Assembly (NCBI GenBank): GCA_910585755.1
Contig: CAJUFH010000011.1
Location: forward strand, 1-61,466
Length of the DNA: 61,466 nt
Direction: 5' to 3'
DNA from: an uncultured Muribaculaceae bacterium
GTDB taxonomy: Bacteria; Bacteroidota; Bacteroidia; Bacteroidales; Muribaculaceae
Within the stretch, counting starts at the first letter, position 1; every line of letters begins with the position of its first letter. Below the pieces are notes generated by a model. That model saw nothing but the letters and a program-made list of their open reading frames with translations. It had not been told where the DNA came from and did no database searches. The position numbers were made by a program, and so were the translations under genes. Below, one piece after another: positions 60,697 through 61,466 of this stretch.

Positions 60697-60887
60697 GTCG
60701 CAGCCCGGTCTACAAATTTGCAGAAGCATCGGAAGGGGTTGGACACCGGCATAAGCTACCCAAGCTTGCAGAGGAAAATAACAATCTTTTGTCATAATTC
60801 CGCAGTTGCTGTTTCTGTCGGAACCGGATGTCATATGCTTATGTCCCATTTATACCGATATGGGGGGATATCGCCTCACATATGACA
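60697..60887 (+). ncRNA. Candidate IS110 bridge RNA
   Basis: About 190 nt of structured noncoding sequence behind the transposase. First stem-loop: CCGGT (60705-60709) with ACCGG (60745-60749) encloses a 35-nt interior split by a small TGC/GCA hairpin; its 5' side carries CTACAAATTT (60710-60719), identical to 59314-59323 left of the transposase. Next come AAGCT/AGCTT (60753-60767) and a stem TGC..GGAA/TTCC.GCA around ACAA/TTGT (60768-60804). The last is TGTCATATG (60829-60837) with CATATGACA (60879-60887), enclosing CGATAT-GGGGGG-ATATCG (60856-60873). Stems with internal loops are what bridge RNAs use to read target and donor DNA. The call is inferred from context and structure. Confidence 0.5.
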
Positions 60888-61034
60888 GAAAGGTTTTAGA
60901 GGAAATTAATAAAAATCCCGCAATCCTCCCTCTCCCTCCTCCTTTTTCTCATTTCGCTGTCCATTTACGGTTCTCTCTAAAAGCAAAGAGATACTAAATT
61001 TCAAGAGAATACGCTGTATATCAGCGAAAATGTG

Positions 61035-61042
61035 TATCTTTG
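61035..61042 (+). promoter_or_regulatory. -7 element of the KilA-N gene
   Basis: TATCTTTG, matching TAnnTTTG, 30 bp before the ATG at 61073. No clear -33 in the right place. The interval 60888-61034 holds no other feature I can see, apart from the ATAAAAATCCCG copy at 60909-60920. Confidence 0.55.
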
Positions 61043-61072
61043 CGTATTGGCATATACGCCATATCTGAAACA

Positions 61073-61466
61073 ATGGCAAAGATTGCAGTTTTAAATACCG
61101 ATATTACTATTATCGCCGTCAATGGGGATGATTATATTTCGTTGACCGATTTGGCACGGCATAAAAGCGATGAACCTAACGCCGTGATTGCAAACTGGTT
61201 GCGCAACCGCAACACAATAGAGTATTTAGGCATTTGGGAACAGCTTTACAATCCGAATTTTAAACCCACCGAATTCGAGGGGTTTAGACGGCAGGCCGGG
61301 CTGAACGCATTTACGCTCTCGCCAAAGAAATGGTTGGAAGCGACAAATGCTGTTGGTATAATCGCTAAATCAGGACGTTATGGTGGAACGTATGCGCATA
61401 AAGATATTGCGTTGAAGTTCGCAAGCTGGATTTCTGTTGAGTTTGAACTCTACATCGTCAAGGAAT
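61073..61466 (+). CDS. KilA-N domain protein, 3' end cut by the window
   Basis: 131 codons visible, still open at the window end. It starts MAKIAVLNTDITIIAVNGDDYISLTDLARHKSDEPNAVIANWLRNRNTIEYLGIWEQLYNPNFKPTEFEGFR, then NAFTLSPKKWLEATNAVGIIAKSGRYGGTYAHKDIALKFASWISVEFELYIVKE: the KilA-N DNA-binding domain found in phage antirepressor-like proteins and chromosomal Bacteroidales genes. Its codon use (AT-rich third positions such as AAA, TTA, AAT) is unlike the GC-rich genes of most of the window, suggesting transfer. A -7 element lies upstream. Function unknown beyond DNA binding. Confidence 0.9.
   Translation, partial: MAKIAVLNTDITIIAVNGDDYISLTDLARHKSDEPNAVIANWLRNRNTIEYLGIWEQLYNPNFKPTEFEGFRRQAGLNAFTLSPKKWLEATNAVGIIAKSGRYGGTYAHKDIALKFASWISVEFELYIVKE

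Larger units (their letters stand above)
59324..60920 (+). mobile_element. IS110-family insertion sequence (ends uncertain)
   Basis: The transposase at 59449-60648 marks the element. The ends are not resolved: IS110 members have no terminal inverted repeats and usually make no target duplication. The bounds given are a guess: the left one follows the 10-mer CTACAAATTT (59314-59323), and the right one is the end of a near-copy of ATAAAAATCC[TC]G at 60909-60920 that also lies at 59326-59337. Confidence 0.5.

Overview
The window looks like a chromosomal segment of a Bacteroidales bacterium, most like a gut Muribaculaceae/Bacteroides relative. The reasons are the promoters (-7 TAnnTTTG with a -33 TTTG/TTGC), a SusC-like TonB-dependent receptor, a putative porin of the Bacteroidetes type, type IX-style C-terminal sorting domains (a type A-like tail and a gliding-motility-associated CHU_C tail), many lipoproteins, and gene neighbours such as rsfS-ftsH and NfeD-Band7. 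Assignments were made by reading motifs; no database search was run.

Layout. 1-3.1 kb: a decapitated LuxR-type HTH fragment, a hexapeptide-repeat acetyltransferase, tRNA-Ser(GCU) and an ABC-F ATPase. 3.2-6.6 kb: a compact putative specialised-metabolite locus, with a stand-alone NRPS-like adenylation enzyme, a GNAT and an esterase in one overlapping minus-strand operon, and a divergent CAT-like acyltransferase. 6.6-17.8 kb: a large secreted repeat-domain protein, an S9 peptidase, valS, an M13 metallopeptidase and ugd. 17.8-20.9 kb: a cysteine-free redoxin behind a long structured leader, a lipoprotein, and NfeD/Band7. 20.8-21.5 kb: a gene-poor stretch with a promoter and terminator-like signals (possible small RNA). 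21.5-27.5 kb: a long minus-strand run (DegT aminotransferase, HAD phosphatase, CDF transporter, then a lipoprotein/ABC ATPase/permease trio). 27.5-38.6 kb: a plus-strand run (TonB receptor, DUF6155-like, porin, SBP-like domain protein, CHU_C protein, lytic transglycosylase, uvrA). 38.6-48.6 kb: TrkH/TrkA, dxs, a small membrane protein, a TetR regulator, ftsH, rsfS and an FtsX-like permease. 48.8-59.1 kb: a DUF3943-like protein, dnaB, and a tightly coupled operon holB-addB-hemW-(AmgK::RapZ-C fusion)-murU. 59.1-61.5 kb: a 12-bp minisatellite, an IS110-family transposase with a probable bridge-RNA region behind it, and the start of a KilA-N gene.

Four points deserve most attention. (1) The IS110 element carries a promoter and about 190 nt of nested stem-loops downstream of the transposase. 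One internal loop holds a 10-mer identical to DNA left of the transposase, as expected of a bridge RNA target guide. (2) A MurNAc/GlcNAc kinase (AmgK-like) is fused to the C-terminal domain of RapZ and coupled to a MurU-like uridylyltransferase, which would link cell-wall salvage with amino-sugar sensing. (3) The carrier-less adenylation/GNAT/esterase/CAT locus has no product I recognise. (4) The SBP_bac_3 and transglycosylase parts of MltF-type enzymes occur here as separate neighbouring genes.
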